A DNA stretch of 64,000 nt from Paenibacillus sabinae T27 (GCF_000612505.1 NZ_CP004078.1:1228001-1292000); one strand, 5' to 3'; shown: positions 8,508-16,928, counted from the stretch's first letter. A program made the numbers and translations. Notes: generated by a model not told the origin, from the letters alone.

Positions 8508-9671
8508 TTGGATCATTCAAGCTTCGAACAACAGCTGAGGAAGTGGAGACATGATCTCCACAGGATTCCCGAAACGGCTTTTGAAGAAAAAGAGACTTCC
8601 GAATATATCGTTCGGGCGTTAACTGAGATGGGACTTGAGGTACATACCGGCATTGGCGGTACGGGGGTCGTTGCCAGTCTCAAGTGCGGAACCGGCGCGG
8701 GGATTATCGGAATCCGGGCGGATATGGACGCGCTTAACTTTACAGAGGTGGGGGACCGTCCCTATGCATCCCGAAATAAAGGGAAAATGCATGCCTGCGG
8801 TCATGACGGACATATGGCCGCCCTGCTGGGCGCGGCGAAATTGTTGACTGACAGCAAAAATTTCAACGGAACCGTCCGGTTTGTCTTTCAACCGGCGGAG
8901 GAGCCGGGCAAAGGCGCGCTTGCGATGATCGGTGACGGGCTGCTGGAGCGGTTTCCGATGGATGAAATTTACGGGATGCATAATATGCCCGGCATGCCTG
9001 AAGGGACGATTGCGACCCGCGCAGGCGGTATTATGGCCTGTGAGGATAACTTTGTCATCCGGATCAAAGGGCAAGGTGCCCATGCCGCCCGGCCGCATAT
9101 GAGCATTGATCCCTTGGTGATCGCCGCCGAGATAATACTTGGGCTGCAGACGATTGTGTCCCGTAATTTGGACCCGAGTATTCCGGCGGTAATCTCCTGT
9201 ACGGAGATTCATACCGACGGCATTCGGAATGCGATTCCGACCCATGTGGAGATCAAGGGGGACACCCGCAGCTACGCGCCCGAGGTGCAAAAAATGCTGG
9301 AGGAAAGAATGCGGGCCATAGCTGAGGGGATATGCGGCATGCATGGCGCGGAATGCCAATTTGAATACACCCATGAATTTGCGCCGACGGTGAACTGGGA
9401 AGAGTGCGTGGATATCGCCGTAAAGGCAGCTTTGAATGTGGCGGGGGAAACCAAGGTCAATGCCAATGTGCAGCAGGTGATGGTTTCAGAGGATTTTTCC
9501 GCATTTTTGCAAGATATCCCGGGCTGCTTCGTTTTCATTGGAAATGGTGATGCTTCGGACGGTAAGGGCCATATCCCGCTTCATAACCCGGCTTATGATT
9601 TTAATGACAATATTTTGAAGGTTGGCGCTGAATATTTCGCAGAATTAATAAGAATCCGGCTGCCCTTGTAA
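8508..9671 (+). CDS. M20 family metallopeptidase/amidohydrolase (hippurate hydrolase-like)
   Basis: A 387-residue dinuclear zinc amidohydrolase of the aminoacylase/HipO branch. The metal site is seen in ADMDAL and HACGHDGH (H95-H102), with PAEEPGKGA providing the catalytic Glu. The lid domain contains GQGAHAARPHMSIDPL. The TTG at 8508 is preferred because GAAAGAAGGGG lies about 6 nt upstream; another in-frame TTG at 8487 has no such site. It follows the other M20 gene by 60 nt and probably completes the operon, removing an acyl group from an amino acid fed to the diaminopropionate pathway. Confidence 0.87.
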   Translation: MDHSSFEQQLRKWRHDLHRIPETAFEEKETSEYIVRALTEMGLEVHTGIGGTGVVASLKCGTGAGIIGIRADMDALNFTEVGDRPYASRNKGKMHACGHDGHMAALLGAAKLLTDSKNFNGTVRFVFQPAEEPGKGALAMIGDGLLERFPMDEIYGMHNMPGMPEGTIATRAGGIMACEDNFVIRIKGQGAHAARPHMSIDPLVIAAEIILGLQTIVSRNLDPSIPAVISCTEIHTDGIRNAIPTHVEIKGDTRSYAPEVQKMLEERMRAIAEGICGMHGAECQFEYTHEFAPTVNWEECVDIAVKAALNVAGETKVNANVQQVMVSEDFSAFLQDIPGCFVFIGNGDASDGKGHIPLHNPAYDFNDNILKVGAEYFAELIRIRLPL

Positions 9672-9748
9672 CCTTAATATGGTAAAGTGGAAGAAGCGGT
9701 CACGGCCGCTGTAGACGAGACGAGTGAGATGAGAAAGGAAGAGACGAG

Positions 9749-10447
9749 ATGAGCTTAGAAGAGAACCGATTGGATTTAAGCCGCATTATTTTTATCGGAA
9801 GAACCTATGAGGAGTATATGGCAATGTTCGGCCTGACCGAAGGAGAGCTTCAAGGGCGGACCATTCTGGATTGTCCGGGCGGCGCATGCGCGTTTACGGC
9901 CCGGGCGAATGCGCTCGGAGCACAAGCGGTGTCGGCTGACATTGCCTATGGATATCCGGCCGGAAGCCTTGAAGAGAAAGGGCGGGAGGACATCGGGCAC
10001 GCGATGGACCAAATGGAGAAGGCGCGGGCAGGCTTCAAATGGGATTATTTCTCCTCCGTGAAGGAGCTCCGGGAGCACCGGGAACGCGCGCTGCAGGAAT
10101 GCATCGCCGACATGAAGCATCACTCTGACCGCTATGTTGAGGCGGTATTGCCGGTGCTGCCATTTGAGAATGAGAGGTTCGATCTGACGCTGTCCGCGCA
10201 TTTCCTGTTCATGTACGGCGACCGGCTTGATTACGATTTTCACCTGAAGTCGCTGCGTGAGCTGCTGCGTGTGACCCGGAAGGAGCTACGCATTTATCCG
10301 CTGGTGGATCTCTCGGGCAAACGGTACGGACAAATAGATGAATTGCTGGCAGAGATCGCCGGTGACGGCTGCACGGCCGAGGAAGTACAGGTCCCCTACG
10401 AATTTCAAAAGGGTACAGGCCGCATGCTGAGAATTGTAAAGGGCTGA
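9749..10447 (+). CDS. Class I SAM-dependent methyltransferase-like protein
   Basis: A 232-residue Rossmann-fold protein. Motif I reads TILDCPGGACAFT (residues 38-50), with DCPGG where many enzymes have DxGxG. The acidic residue after strand 2 is in AVSADIAYG, and the motif IV region is RFDLTLSAHFLFMYGDRL followed by LRELLRVTRKELRIYP, as in class I methyltransferases. No substrate can be assigned. It has its own ribosome site (AAAGGAAGAG) and ends before an intrinsic terminator. Confidence 0.75.
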   Translation: MSLEENRLDLSRIIFIGRTYEEYMAMFGLTEGELQGRTILDCPGGACAFTARANALGAQAVSADIAYGYPAGSLEEKGREDIGHAMDQMEKARAGFKWDYFSSVKELREHRERALQECIADMKHHSDRYVEAVLPVLPFENERFDLTLSAHFLFMYGDRLDYDFHLKSLRELLRVTRKELRIYPLVDLSGKRYGQIDELLAEIAGDGCTAEEVQVPYEFQKGTGRMLRIVKG

Positions 10448-10466
10448 AGCGCATAGACAACAGGCA

Positions 10467-10499
10467 ATCCGGTCTCCGGTGAGGAGGCCGGATTTTTTT
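10467..10499 (+). terminator. Intrinsic terminator after the methyltransferase gene
   Basis: ATCCGG (10467-10472) pairs with CCGGAT (10488-10493), followed by a run of seven T. Confidence 0.8.
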
Positions 10500-10599
10500 G
10501 CAGAAAGCAGATGATTTTCTGCAACTATTTTCCTGCAAGAGACGTTTAAATCATAAAGGAGTTACAGAAATTTGCAGTTAACGCTGGAGGGGAGCATTG

Positions 10600-11499
10600 A
10601 TGTATTTTAAAAGGGGAGAGATTTCTAGAGGAACCGTCGTGCGCAGAGCATTCGGCCTAATGCTGGTGTTTGTTCTGCTGCTGACCGGACTGTTCGCGGG
10701 AGAGGCGGGGGCGGCGGGTACCCAATTGATTGTCGTGAACAAAAAAATCAACAAGCTGGCTTTTTTTGACGGCGGTAAGCTGGTTAGGGAATTCCCGGTC
10801 GCGACCGGCAGAGAGAAGAGCCTGACGCCCGAAGGCAGCTTCAAGCTTGTCAGCAAAATCAAAAACCGGCCTTATTACAAAGAGCATATTCCCGGCGGTG
10901 ACCCCGCCAATCCGCTCGGCGACCGCTGGCTTGGGCTGGATGTGAACGGTACGAGAGGAACGACCTACGCGATTCACGGAAACAACAGAGAGTCTTCCAT
11001 TGGCAAGTATGTAAGCGCCGGATGCATTCGGATGCATAATGCCGATATCCACTGGCTGTTTCCGCTGGTCCAGAGAAACACGACGGTGGTCATTACGTCC
11101 ACAACGCTCGGTATGGAAAGCATTGCCCGGAAATACGGCTATATTCTAGGGACGAATACATTTGCCGGGACAATAGCTGTGAACGGTGTAGCGACGAAGC
11201 TGAGCCAGCCCTTCATCCTGGAGAATTCCCGCGTGTACGTGCCGCTCCGGGAGACCGCAACCGTGCTCGGCGCCAAGCTGGGGCTGGACGCCGAAGGAGC
11301 GCTGACGATCACGAAAGGCACCCGTACGGCGTCGCATAAGCCGCTGACCGACTATGCGATCGTAGGCGGGACGAAGGCAGCCATGCTTGCGTCGCGCAAT
11401 GAGAACGGGACGCTGATGATCCCGCTGAGCAGCGTACCGCTGCTGTTCGGCGTTCAGATCCAGTGGACCGGATCGAGCGGCACCGTTACGATTTTATAG
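10600..11499 (+). CDS. L,D-transpeptidase with copper-amine-oxidase-like N domain
   Basis: A secreted 299-residue cell-wall enzyme. A basic N-terminus and hydrophobic stretch (VRRAFGLMLVFVLLLTGLFA) ending near AGEAGAAG form a signal peptide. The YkuD domain follows, with HGN (H126) and the catalytic S-x-GCIRM (C142). The C-terminal 100 residues (KLSQPFILENSRVYVPLRET and a second similar half) form a copper amine oxidase N-terminal-like stalk domain, common in Paenibacillus secreted proteins and probably used for wall binding. ATG 10600 follows GGAGGGGAGC; the TTG directly before it is less likely. It forms or edits peptidoglycan cross-links. Confidence 0.92.
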   Translation: MYFKRGEISRGTVVRRAFGLMLVFVLLLTGLFAGEAGAAGTQLIVVNKKINKLAFFDGGKLVREFPVATGREKSLTPEGSFKLVSKIKNRPYYKEHIPGGDPANPLGDRWLGLDVNGTRGTTYAIHGNNRESSIGKYVSAGCIRMHNADIHWLFPLVQRNTTVVITSTTLGMESIARKYGYILGTNTFAGTIAVNGVATKLSQPFILENSRVYVPLRETATVLGAKLGLDAEGALTITKGTRTASHKPLTDYAIVGGTKAAMLASRNENGTLMIPLSSVPLLFGVQIQWTGSSGTVTIL

Positions 11500-11509
11500 G
11501 TACGCGAAG

Positions 11510-11542
11510 AAGCTAATCCCTTAATGGGGGTTAGCTTTTTTT
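11510..11542 (+). terminator. Intrinsic terminator after the L,D-transpeptidase gene
   Basis: AAGCTAATCCC pairs with GGGGGTTAGCTT and is followed by T7. Confidence 0.85.
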
Positions 11543-11648
11543 GATCTGAAATTTTAGGAAGACGTAACATTGGCAGCAGCTATCGAAGCTTGTCCTGTGT
11601 TACGCTATTTCCGTATATTGTAAATCCTGTTGGCTAAAGGAGCGTTTT

Positions 11649-12071
11649 ATGGACGAAAAGAAAGCGGGTTTTTGGATTAGACTGGGCGCCCAATTGCTGG
11701 ACGGTCTCTGTTTCGGGCTCCCGGCGGCGATTATTTACTATTTTCTCACGGGCGGAAGCACAGGGGACACAGAAGGAAGACTCGCAAGAGATATTCTGAC
11801 CACTCTCTATATGGTGCTGGTACCGGTATTCTGGAACGGCCATACCATCGGCAAAAGAATATGCGGAATCCGTATCCGAAAGCTGGATGGGAGTTCCCCC
11901 GGCATCGGATCGATGCTGCTGCGTAACGGGCTGTGCTGGCTGCTGTACAGCTTTACTTACGGAATAGCTGTTTTAATCAGCATTGTGATGGTGATTGTGA
12001 GGAAGGACCGGAGGGCGATTCACGATTTCGCTTCCGGAACGGAAGTCGTCCACGACGATACTTGGGCCTGA
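11649..12071 (+). CDS. RDD family membrane protein
   Basis: A 140-residue integral membrane protein with three hydrophobic segments at about residues 15-32, 48-62 and 92-117. The family signature is visible in FWIRLGAQLLDGL (R and D of the first helix) and in GHTIGKRICGIRI before the last segments, and RRAIHDFASGTEVV at the C-terminus. RDD proteins are of uncertain function, some linked to ion transport. It converges with the ATP-grasp-like gene; their stop codons share a 17-bp palindrome (12065-12081). Confidence 0.88.
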   Translation: MDEKKAGFWIRLGAQLLDGLCFGLPAAIIYYFLTGGSTGDTEGRLARDILTTLYMVLVPVFWNGHTIGKRICGIRIRKLDGSSPGIGSMLLRNGLCWLLYSFTYGIAVLISIVMVIVRKDRRAIHDFASGTEVVHDDTWA

Positions 12072-12074
12072 TGA

Positions 12075-12902
12075 TCAGGCCTGAATCGTCTTTTGCAGCG
12101 AATGCTTCAAGCGTTCCACGAACCGCTCCCGGATGTCCGGCGTAAGCTCCAGCAGGGAGAGATAGGGATTCAAGTCTTCCAGTTCGACCAGCAGAAGCTC
12201 TCCTTGTTTCGTCCGGCATGCGTCCACCCGCTGAATTCCAAAGTCCAGACGATTCCACTCGATGAACCGATTGGCAAACTGCAAATCCTCCAGGTTCGGA
12301 ACATACTCCGACAAGATCCATCGTTTGGTTTTGTCCGGCGCATACAGCGCGTACTGAAACTCATGATCGATAAAATAAAACGAAACCTCATATTCGAAAT
12401 CGATGAACGGTTGAACCAGCATGCTCCGCTCTTCCCAGACATTTAGCCTGGAGGGCAGATCGTTCGAGGAGACCCTCTCCAGACCGATTGAATCGGCTCC
12501 ATCCTTCGGCTTGCACATATAGCTTGGGACCTTTGGCAATGCGTCTATCCGCTCCATGTGATCTACGGTCGGTATGACGGGGTAGCCCGCTTTGGTTAGC
12601 TCGAGCAGATATTCCTTTCCGTTCATATCCGCCTTGCCGTTAAACGAATTATACGTCCGGTAGCCATTCTTGGCCGCTCTTTGGCGAAACGACCAATACT
12701 CATCCTTAAAATTGGCGACAGGTCCCGCGTTTCGGAGAACGATGAGATCATATTTTTTCTCAAAAGCTTGAATGTCCTTCGGATGGCAAATCGTTAGCGC
12801 AAACGATTCCCGGAGCCGGGATGTGAGAAACAAATCCTCCGCATAGTACGTGCGCCCTTTGGCTTCGTAATACAAATCCGTGACAAATAACAGGGTGTTC
12901 AT
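12075..12902 (-). CDS. ATP-grasp-like protein
   Basis: A 275-residue protein that reads as an ATP-grasp ligase. The central part (YMCKPKDGADSIGLERV, about 146-162) carries the nucleotide-binding lysine region, MLVQPFIDFEYEVSFYFID (180-199) the middle strand, and VDACRTKQGELLLVELEDLNPY (227-248) the C-terminal metal-binding Asp/Glu/Asn set. This E-x-N pattern supports a functional site. The substrate is unknown; relatives ligate carboxylates to amines. It is monocistronic and converges on the RDD gene. Length is at the short end for the fold. Confidence 0.7.
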   Translation of the reverse strand: MNTLLFVTDLYYEAKGRTYYAEDLFLTSRLRESFALTICHPKDIQAFEKKYDLIVLRNAGPVANFKDEYWSFRQRAAKNGYRTYNSFNGKADMNGKEYLLELTKAGYPVIPTVDHMERIDALPKVPSYMCKPKDGADSIGLERVSSNDLPSRLNVWEERSMLVQPFIDFEYEVSFYFIDHEFQYALYAPDKTKRWILSEYVPNLEDLQFANRFIEWNRLDFGIQRVDACRTKQGELLLVELEDLNPYLSLLELTPDIRERFVERLKHSLQKTIQA

Positions 12903-13099
12903 CTCTAGTTCAATCCTTCCAAGGGATAGTCGGGTCTTCCGCCATTTTCACCCAAGTATAATGGTTGTTCCAAGCAGAGGCAGCTATTTTTTGTGGGATG
13001 GTACAATTCCGGTACGGATGGGAACGGTGTAAAATGAAATGGAGCAAACAATCCACAATCGAAAGTTCCAGTACCACACGCGGAAAGGAAAGGATACAG

Positions 13100-14161
13100 A
13101 TGGAGCAGAAAACGTATAGTCTTGTCATCGTCGGGTTCGGGGGAATGGGCAGCTATCATGTGCAGTTAATTGAGCCGTGCGAGCATCTTTCGGTAACCGG
13201 CGTTTATGATTTGGTCGATTACCGGATGGAGCTGGCTGCGGCCAAGGGCTTTAAGGCTTATGACAGTCTGGAAGCGGTCTTATCTGATGAAACCGTTAAT
13301 GTCGTGCTGATTGCGACCCCTAACGATGTTCATAAGTCTATCGCCATTCAGGCGCTGAAATCAGGAAAGCATGTAATCTGTGAAAAACCGGTGACTATAA
13401 CCAGCGCCGATCTGCTTGATATACTCGCTGTGGCCGAGGAAGAGAATCGTATCTTCATGGTGCACCAGAACCGCCGTTGGGATGAAGATTTTCTCATTAT
13501 TCAAGATATCATTCAGAAGAAAAAAATCGGCGAGACGTTCCATCTCGAATCCCGCGTTCAGGGGGCCAACGGCATTCCCGGCGACTGGCGCCAGCTCCAG
13601 GCTTACGGCGGCGGCATGCTGCTGGATTGGGGCGTCCATCTGCTGGACCAGCTCCTGCTGCTCACCGGCAGCAAAATCGACAGCGTGAGCGCGGAATTAA
13701 GCACCATTCTCGGCACCGAGGTGGATGACGGATTCACAAGCAATATCCGCTTCAAAGACGGCCTGACCGCTGTGATCGAGGTTGGAACGACCAACTTCAT
13801 CAAGCTGCCGCGCTGGTATGTCAAGGGCACGGAAGGAACCGCCATTATCCGCGACTGGGATCTCAGCGGGGAGATTGTGGTCAATAATCCGGACGTTGTC
13901 AAGGTCGAGCCGAAGCCGATTCAGGCCGGTCAAGGGCTCACGAAGACAATGGCGCCGCCTTCGGAGGAATCGACTTTGCGCCTGCCGATCGGGAAGCCCG
14001 AGAGCACGAAGCAGAGCTTCTACGATAACTTTGTCTCGGTGATCGAAGGCAAGAGCGAGCCGCTGGTCAAGAACGACGAGGTCCACCGAGTGCTGCGGTT
14101 GATCGAGACGATTTTTGAAGCGGCGGAGAAGCAGGTCATTCTTAAAGGGCTGGAGCTGTAA
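13100..14161 (+). CDS. Gfo/Idh/MocA family oxidoreductase
   Basis: A 353-residue NAD(P)-dependent dehydrogenase, probably acting on a sugar or cyclitol. The Rossmann motif is VGFGGMGSYH (residues 11-20) and the conserved EKP is E95-P97. The C-terminal alpha/beta domain includes GGMLLDWGVHLLDQLLLLTG, with the catalytic-type D/H pair (DWGVHLLD). ATG 13100 is chosen since GGAAAGGAAAGG precedes it and the dinucleotide fold begins at once; an in-frame ATG at 13034 and an earlier TTG would only add an unrelated Lys/Ser-rich leader. No pathway partner is adjacent. Confidence 0.88.
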   Translation: MEQKTYSLVIVGFGGMGSYHVQLIEPCEHLSVTGVYDLVDYRMELAAAKGFKAYDSLEAVLSDETVNVVLIATPNDVHKSIAIQALKSGKHVICEKPVTITSADLLDILAVAEEENRIFMVHQNRRWDEDFLIIQDIIQKKKIGETFHLESRVQGANGIPGDWRQLQAYGGGMLLDWGVHLLDQLLLLTGSKIDSVSAELSTILGTEVDDGFTSNIRFKDGLTAVIEVGTTNFIKLPRWYVKGTEGTAIIRDWDLSGEIVVNNPDVVKVEPKPIQAGQGLTKTMAPPSEESTLRLPIGKPESTKQSFYDNFVSVIEGKSEPLVKNDEVHRVLRLIETIFEAAEKQVILKGLEL

Positions 14162-14186
14162 GTTAGAGTGTCTAAGCTCGTCGCCC

Positions 14187-14216
14187 TTGCCAGCCGGGAG
14201 CGAGCCGGTTTATAAT
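14187..14216 (+). promoter_or_regulatory. Sigma-A-type promoter of the ABC-F leader
   Basis: TTGCCA (14187-14192) and a perfect TATAAT (14211-14216) are separated by 18 nt. Transcription should begin near 14222, about 370 nt before the ABC-F start codon. Confidence 0.75.
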
Positions 14217-14261
14217 AGGAATCATTCAAATTCGGACAATTGACGGAGGATCTCCCCTGAG

Positions 14262-14273
14262 ATGAAGAACTAA
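14262..14273 (+). CDS. Possible three-codon leader peptide (MKN)
   Basis: ATG AAG AAC TAA lies inside the ABC-F leader, 12 nt downstream of a perfect GGAGG (14245-14249). The spacing is longer than ideal, and the intervening bases form one strand of the outer helix of domain 1, so ribosome occupancy would disrupt that helix. Short upstream reading frames of this kind act as drug sensors in other ABC-F and erm leaders; here it is inferred only. Confidence 0.35.
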   Translation: MKN

Positions 14274-14541
14274 TACGTTTCCCAAGCAGACCAGCCAACT
14301 TGTGAATAGCTCTATGCACAAGCCGCGGTGCGCCCAATAAGGGCGGATGGTCAGGGATACGTATGTCTTCGGGGAGATTTAAGGATCGCTAATCGTTTCG
14401 TTCATAGAGGCCAAGGAACCGGTGGGGCTTATCTGAGGGGTAATGCCCCTGTTCCCGGCTGCTTACGTTAGCAGCATGGAGGCTTGCCGTCCCTGCAACG
14501 AAACGAGCTATCCGTCTCATCCTTTCATACGATATTTCTGA

Positions 14542-14566
14542 CCGCAGCGGCAGCTGCGGTTTTTTA
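14542..14566 (+). terminator. Attenuator terminator in the ABC-F leader
   Basis: CCGCAGC (14542-14548) pairs with GCTGCGG (14553-14559), followed by T6. It lies 25 nt before the ABC-F start and after the leader promoter, so it should cut most transcripts unless read through. Confidence 0.85.
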
Positions 14567-14590
14567 TTTGGAATTCGGAGGGATGATTTG

Positions 14591-16426
14591 ATGCCGGTAC
14601 TCAGTGTGAAAGAGGTAAGCAAAGAATGGAACGGAAACGTCCTGTTTCAGAATCTATCGTTTGAACTGGCGGAAGGAGAGCGCATGGCGCTCTTCGGACG
14701 CAACGGCGCGGGCAAGACCACGTTGCTGAAGGGACTGATGGGCGGGGTACCGTTCGATTCGGGCACGGTGTACCGCGGCCTGCCCGTTCAGGAATGGGGG
14801 CTGCTGGATCAGCAGCTGGAGCCCCGGGAAGGAATGACCGCCCGACGGGTCGTTCTGGAAGGGAACGCCGAAGCGGCGCGCCTGAGAGCCCGGCTGGAGC
14901 TGCTGGTGGGCAGGCTCCATAGCGGCGGAGGAACGGAAGAGGCCGAGCTGGCCGAATACGGCGAAGCCTATGAGGATTATTTGCGGGTGGACGGCTATGG
15001 CTGGGAAGCAAAGGCGGAAAAAGCGCTGCGGCAGCTGAGTCTGCCGCAGGAGGTCTGGGACCTGCCCTACCGGTCTTTGAGCGGCGGGCAGAAGACGCGG
15101 GTGCAGCTCGCCTCGCTGCTGGCCCGCCAGCCGCGGCTGCTGCTTCTGGATGAGCCGACGAACCATCTTGACGCGGAAACGATGGAATGGCTGGAAGAGT
15201 GGGTATCCGGCTATTCGGGAACCGTGCTGTACGTCTCGCATGACCGCCGCTTTATCGACCGCACGGCAACATCCTTGCTGGAGCTGAGGCAAGGTGGCGG
15301 CAGGCGTTATGCGGGAGGGTATACGCAGTACCGCGAGCAGAAGGCCGTGGAGGCCAGAGAACAGGAAGCCCGGTACAAGAAACAGGAGCTGGAAAAGAAA
15401 AAGCTCGAGGAAGCCATCCGGCGGTATGCGCAGTGGTTTCAGCAGGCGCACAACTCCGCCGGGCAGAACGATTTCCTGCGGGCGAAGTCGAAGAAGAACG
15501 TGTCCCGGCTGCATGCGAAGGAAGCGGCGCTGGAGCGGCTGAACCGGGACCGCACGGCGGAGCCGCGGGACAGCGCCAAGCTGAACCTGCGGCTCACGGG
15601 CGGGGAGTTCGCCGCCGGCACGCTGCTCAGGGCGGAGCACGCGGAATTCGCATATCCCGGCGGGAGTCCGCTGCTGAAGGACTTCAGCTTCACGGTCCGC
15701 CGGGGCGACAGGATCGGCGTGATCGGGCCGAACGGGGCCGGCAAATCAACTCTGTTGAAGCTGCTGGCGGGTATCTATGCGCCGACCGGCGGGACGGTCG
15801 GTCTGCATCCGCAGACAAGGATCGGTTATTTTGCCCAGGAGCTGGAGCAGCTTGACCCCTCCTCTACCCTTCTGGACAGTCTGCTTCAGCTTCCTGAAAT
15901 GACGGTGACGGAGGCAAGGACGATTCTCGGCTGCTTCCTGTTCTCACGGGAAGACGCCTTCAAACATATAGGCAGCTTAAGTCTGGGGGAGAAATGCCGC
16001 GTGGCCTTCCTGCGGCTCTACTTCGGGCGGGCAAATCTCCTGGTGCTGGACGAACCGACCAACTACCTCGATATTGAGACGAGAGAGGTCATTGAGGAGG
16101 TTTTGCAGGCATACCCCGGTGCGCTGCTGCTCGTCACGCATGACCGGTATTTGCTCTCAAATGTCGCCAATCGGCTGGTGGCACTCGAACGCGGGCACTT
16201 TCCGAAACAGTTTCCCGGAACCTATGAAGAGTACCTGTCCAAAGACCGGGAGCGTTTGGTGACGGAACGGGAACGGGCCGAGGAGGATGAGCTTGGCGTG
16301 CTGCAGCTTAGGCTTGCTCAACTCATACAGGCCGAAGTACCCGAGAGCGACGAGGAGAATACGGCGCTGCTTCTGGAGATTAAGCGGCTGCGCCAGCGGA
16401 TCGGGGAGCTGAGGAAAGAGGGATAG
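14591..16426 (+). CDS. ABC-F family ATPase (ribosome protection type)
   Basis: A 611-residue soluble tandem ABC protein. First half: Walker A GRNGAGKTT (36-44), signature SGGQ (164-167), Walker B with DEPTNHLD (187-194). Second half: GPNGAGKST (379-387), signature SLGEK (464-468), DEPTNYLD (487-494). The linker between them (about 230-330) is long, charged and helical, as needed to reach the ribosome E/P site, and there is no membrane segment. ABC-F proteins of this kind free ribosomes from macrolide, lincosamide, streptogramin or pleuromutilin drugs, or act in translation quality control. ATG 14591 follows CGGAGGG. The attenuator leader argues for an inducible resistance role. Confidence 0.9.
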   Translation: MPVLSVKEVSKEWNGNVLFQNLSFELAEGERMALFGRNGAGKTTLLKGLMGGVPFDSGTVYRGLPVQEWGLLDQQLEPREGMTARRVVLEGNAEAARLRARLELLVGRLHSGGGTEEAELAEYGEAYEDYLRVDGYGWEAKAEKALRQLSLPQEVWDLPYRSLSGGQKTRVQLASLLARQPRLLLLDEPTNHLDAETMEWLEEWVSGYSGTVLYVSHDRRFIDRTATSLLELRQGGGRRYAGGYTQYREQKAVEAREQEARYKKQELEKKKLEEAIRRYAQWFQQAHNSAGQNDFLRAKSKKNVSRLHAKEAALERLNRDRTAEPRDSAKLNLRLTGGEFAAGTLLRAEHAEFAYPGGSPLLKDFSFTVRRGDRIGVIGPNGAGKSTLLKLLAGIYAPTGGTVGLHPQTRIGYFAQELEQLDPSSTLLDSLLQLPEMTVTEARTILGCFLFSREDAFKHIGSLSLGEKCRVAFLRLYFGRANLLVLDEPTNYLDIETREVIEEVLQAYPGALLLVTHDRYLLSNVANRLVALERGHFPKQFPGTYEEYLSKDRERLVTERERAEEDELGVLQLRLAQLIQAEVPESDEENTALLLEIKRLRQRIGELRKEG

Positions 16427-16441
16427 ACGGTTCTGCTGTTA

Positions 16442-16495
16442 ACGACAGAGGCTGCCCCGGCATGAATCCATGCCGGAAGGCAGCCTCTTGTCGTT
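16442..16495. terminator. Bidirectional intrinsic terminator
   Basis: A long hairpin (ACGACAGAGGCTGCC to GGCAGCCTCTTGTCGT with an inner CCGGCATG/CATGCCGG) between the convergent ABC-F and FMN-binding genes. Confidence 0.8.
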
Positions 16496-16496
16496 T

Positions 16497-16892
16497 CTAT
16501 TTCATGCCTAGAACCAGCGCGTTCTCGACCGCCTTTTTCAAGACCTTGCTGGAATTGCTCGCGCCGCTTACGGCATCCACCTCCAGCGACTGCTTGGTGA
16601 CGATTTCCTTTAGAATGACTTCGGCCGGAGCGCCATGCCCGTTCTTGTGCTTCAGCAGGTCAATTCGGGTCACTTTGCCGTTCTTCACGCTAACCTGAAC
16701 TTTGGCGTCGATAAACCGGACATCGCATTCTCCCACATAAGTGCCGTCTGCCAAACGGGAAAAAGGAATGTCGGAGACAGTGAGATTCGCAACCTTGTTC
16801 TGGTAGCTCTTAACTTGATACAGATAAGTGAGGCCCCAGCCTGCTCCCGCGAGCACTATAAGGGCGGCCAATATCAGCAGTTTCTTTTTCAC
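16497..16892 (-). CDS. FMN-binding domain protein, membrane anchored
   Basis: A 131-residue protein with one N-terminal transmembrane anchor (residues 5-25, LLILAALIVLAGAGWGLTYL) and an extracytoplasmic FMN-binding domain. The C-terminal segment DAVSGASNSSKVLKKAVENA corresponds to the SGAT-type motif in which FMN is attached covalently to Thr/Ser in NqrC/RnfG-like domains; here the position is Ser/Asn rather than the usual Thr. It is the last gene of a TetR-flavodoxin-FMN protein operon and may pass electrons across the membrane surface. Confidence 0.85.
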   Translation of the reverse strand: MKKKLLILAALIVLAGAGWGLTYLYQVKSYQNKVANLTVSDIPFSRLADGTYVGECDVRFIDAKVQVSVKNGKVTRIDLLKHKNGHGAPAEVILKEIVTKQSLEVDAVSGASNSSKVLKKAVENALVLGMK

Positions 16893-16928
16893 AACTTTAA
16901 CCTCCTAAAGCGAATGGGCTGTATCGTA

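Larger units (their letters stand above)
14222..14566 (+). ncRNA. Structured leader RNA (putative attenuator) of the ABC-F gene
   Basis: Not a riboswitch class I recognise. Two folded domains can be drawn from perfect or near-perfect complementarities. Domain 1: ATCTCCCC (14250-14257) with GGGGAGAT (14371-14378); inside it TACGTTTCCC (14274-14283) with GGGATACGTA (14354-14363, one mismatch), GACCA (14289-14293) with TGGTC (14348-14352), and hairpins CTTGTG/CACAAG (14299/14317) and CGCCC/GGGCG (14331/14341). Domain 2: TCGTTTCGTT (14393-14402) with AACGAAACGA (14497-14506), enclosing hairpins GGGGTAATGCCCC (14437) and GCTGC..GCAGC (14458-14475). An intrinsic terminator follows at 14542. Attenuator leaders are known for ABC-F resistance genes in Firmicutes, so drug-responsive control is a sensible inference. 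Confidence 0.7.

Noticed and set aside
14328..14350. GTGCGCCCAATAAGGGCG resembles the 5' end of a group II intron (GUGCGCCC).
   Set aside because: No domain V motif, no intron-encoded protein and the string is explained by a hairpin of the leader RNA.
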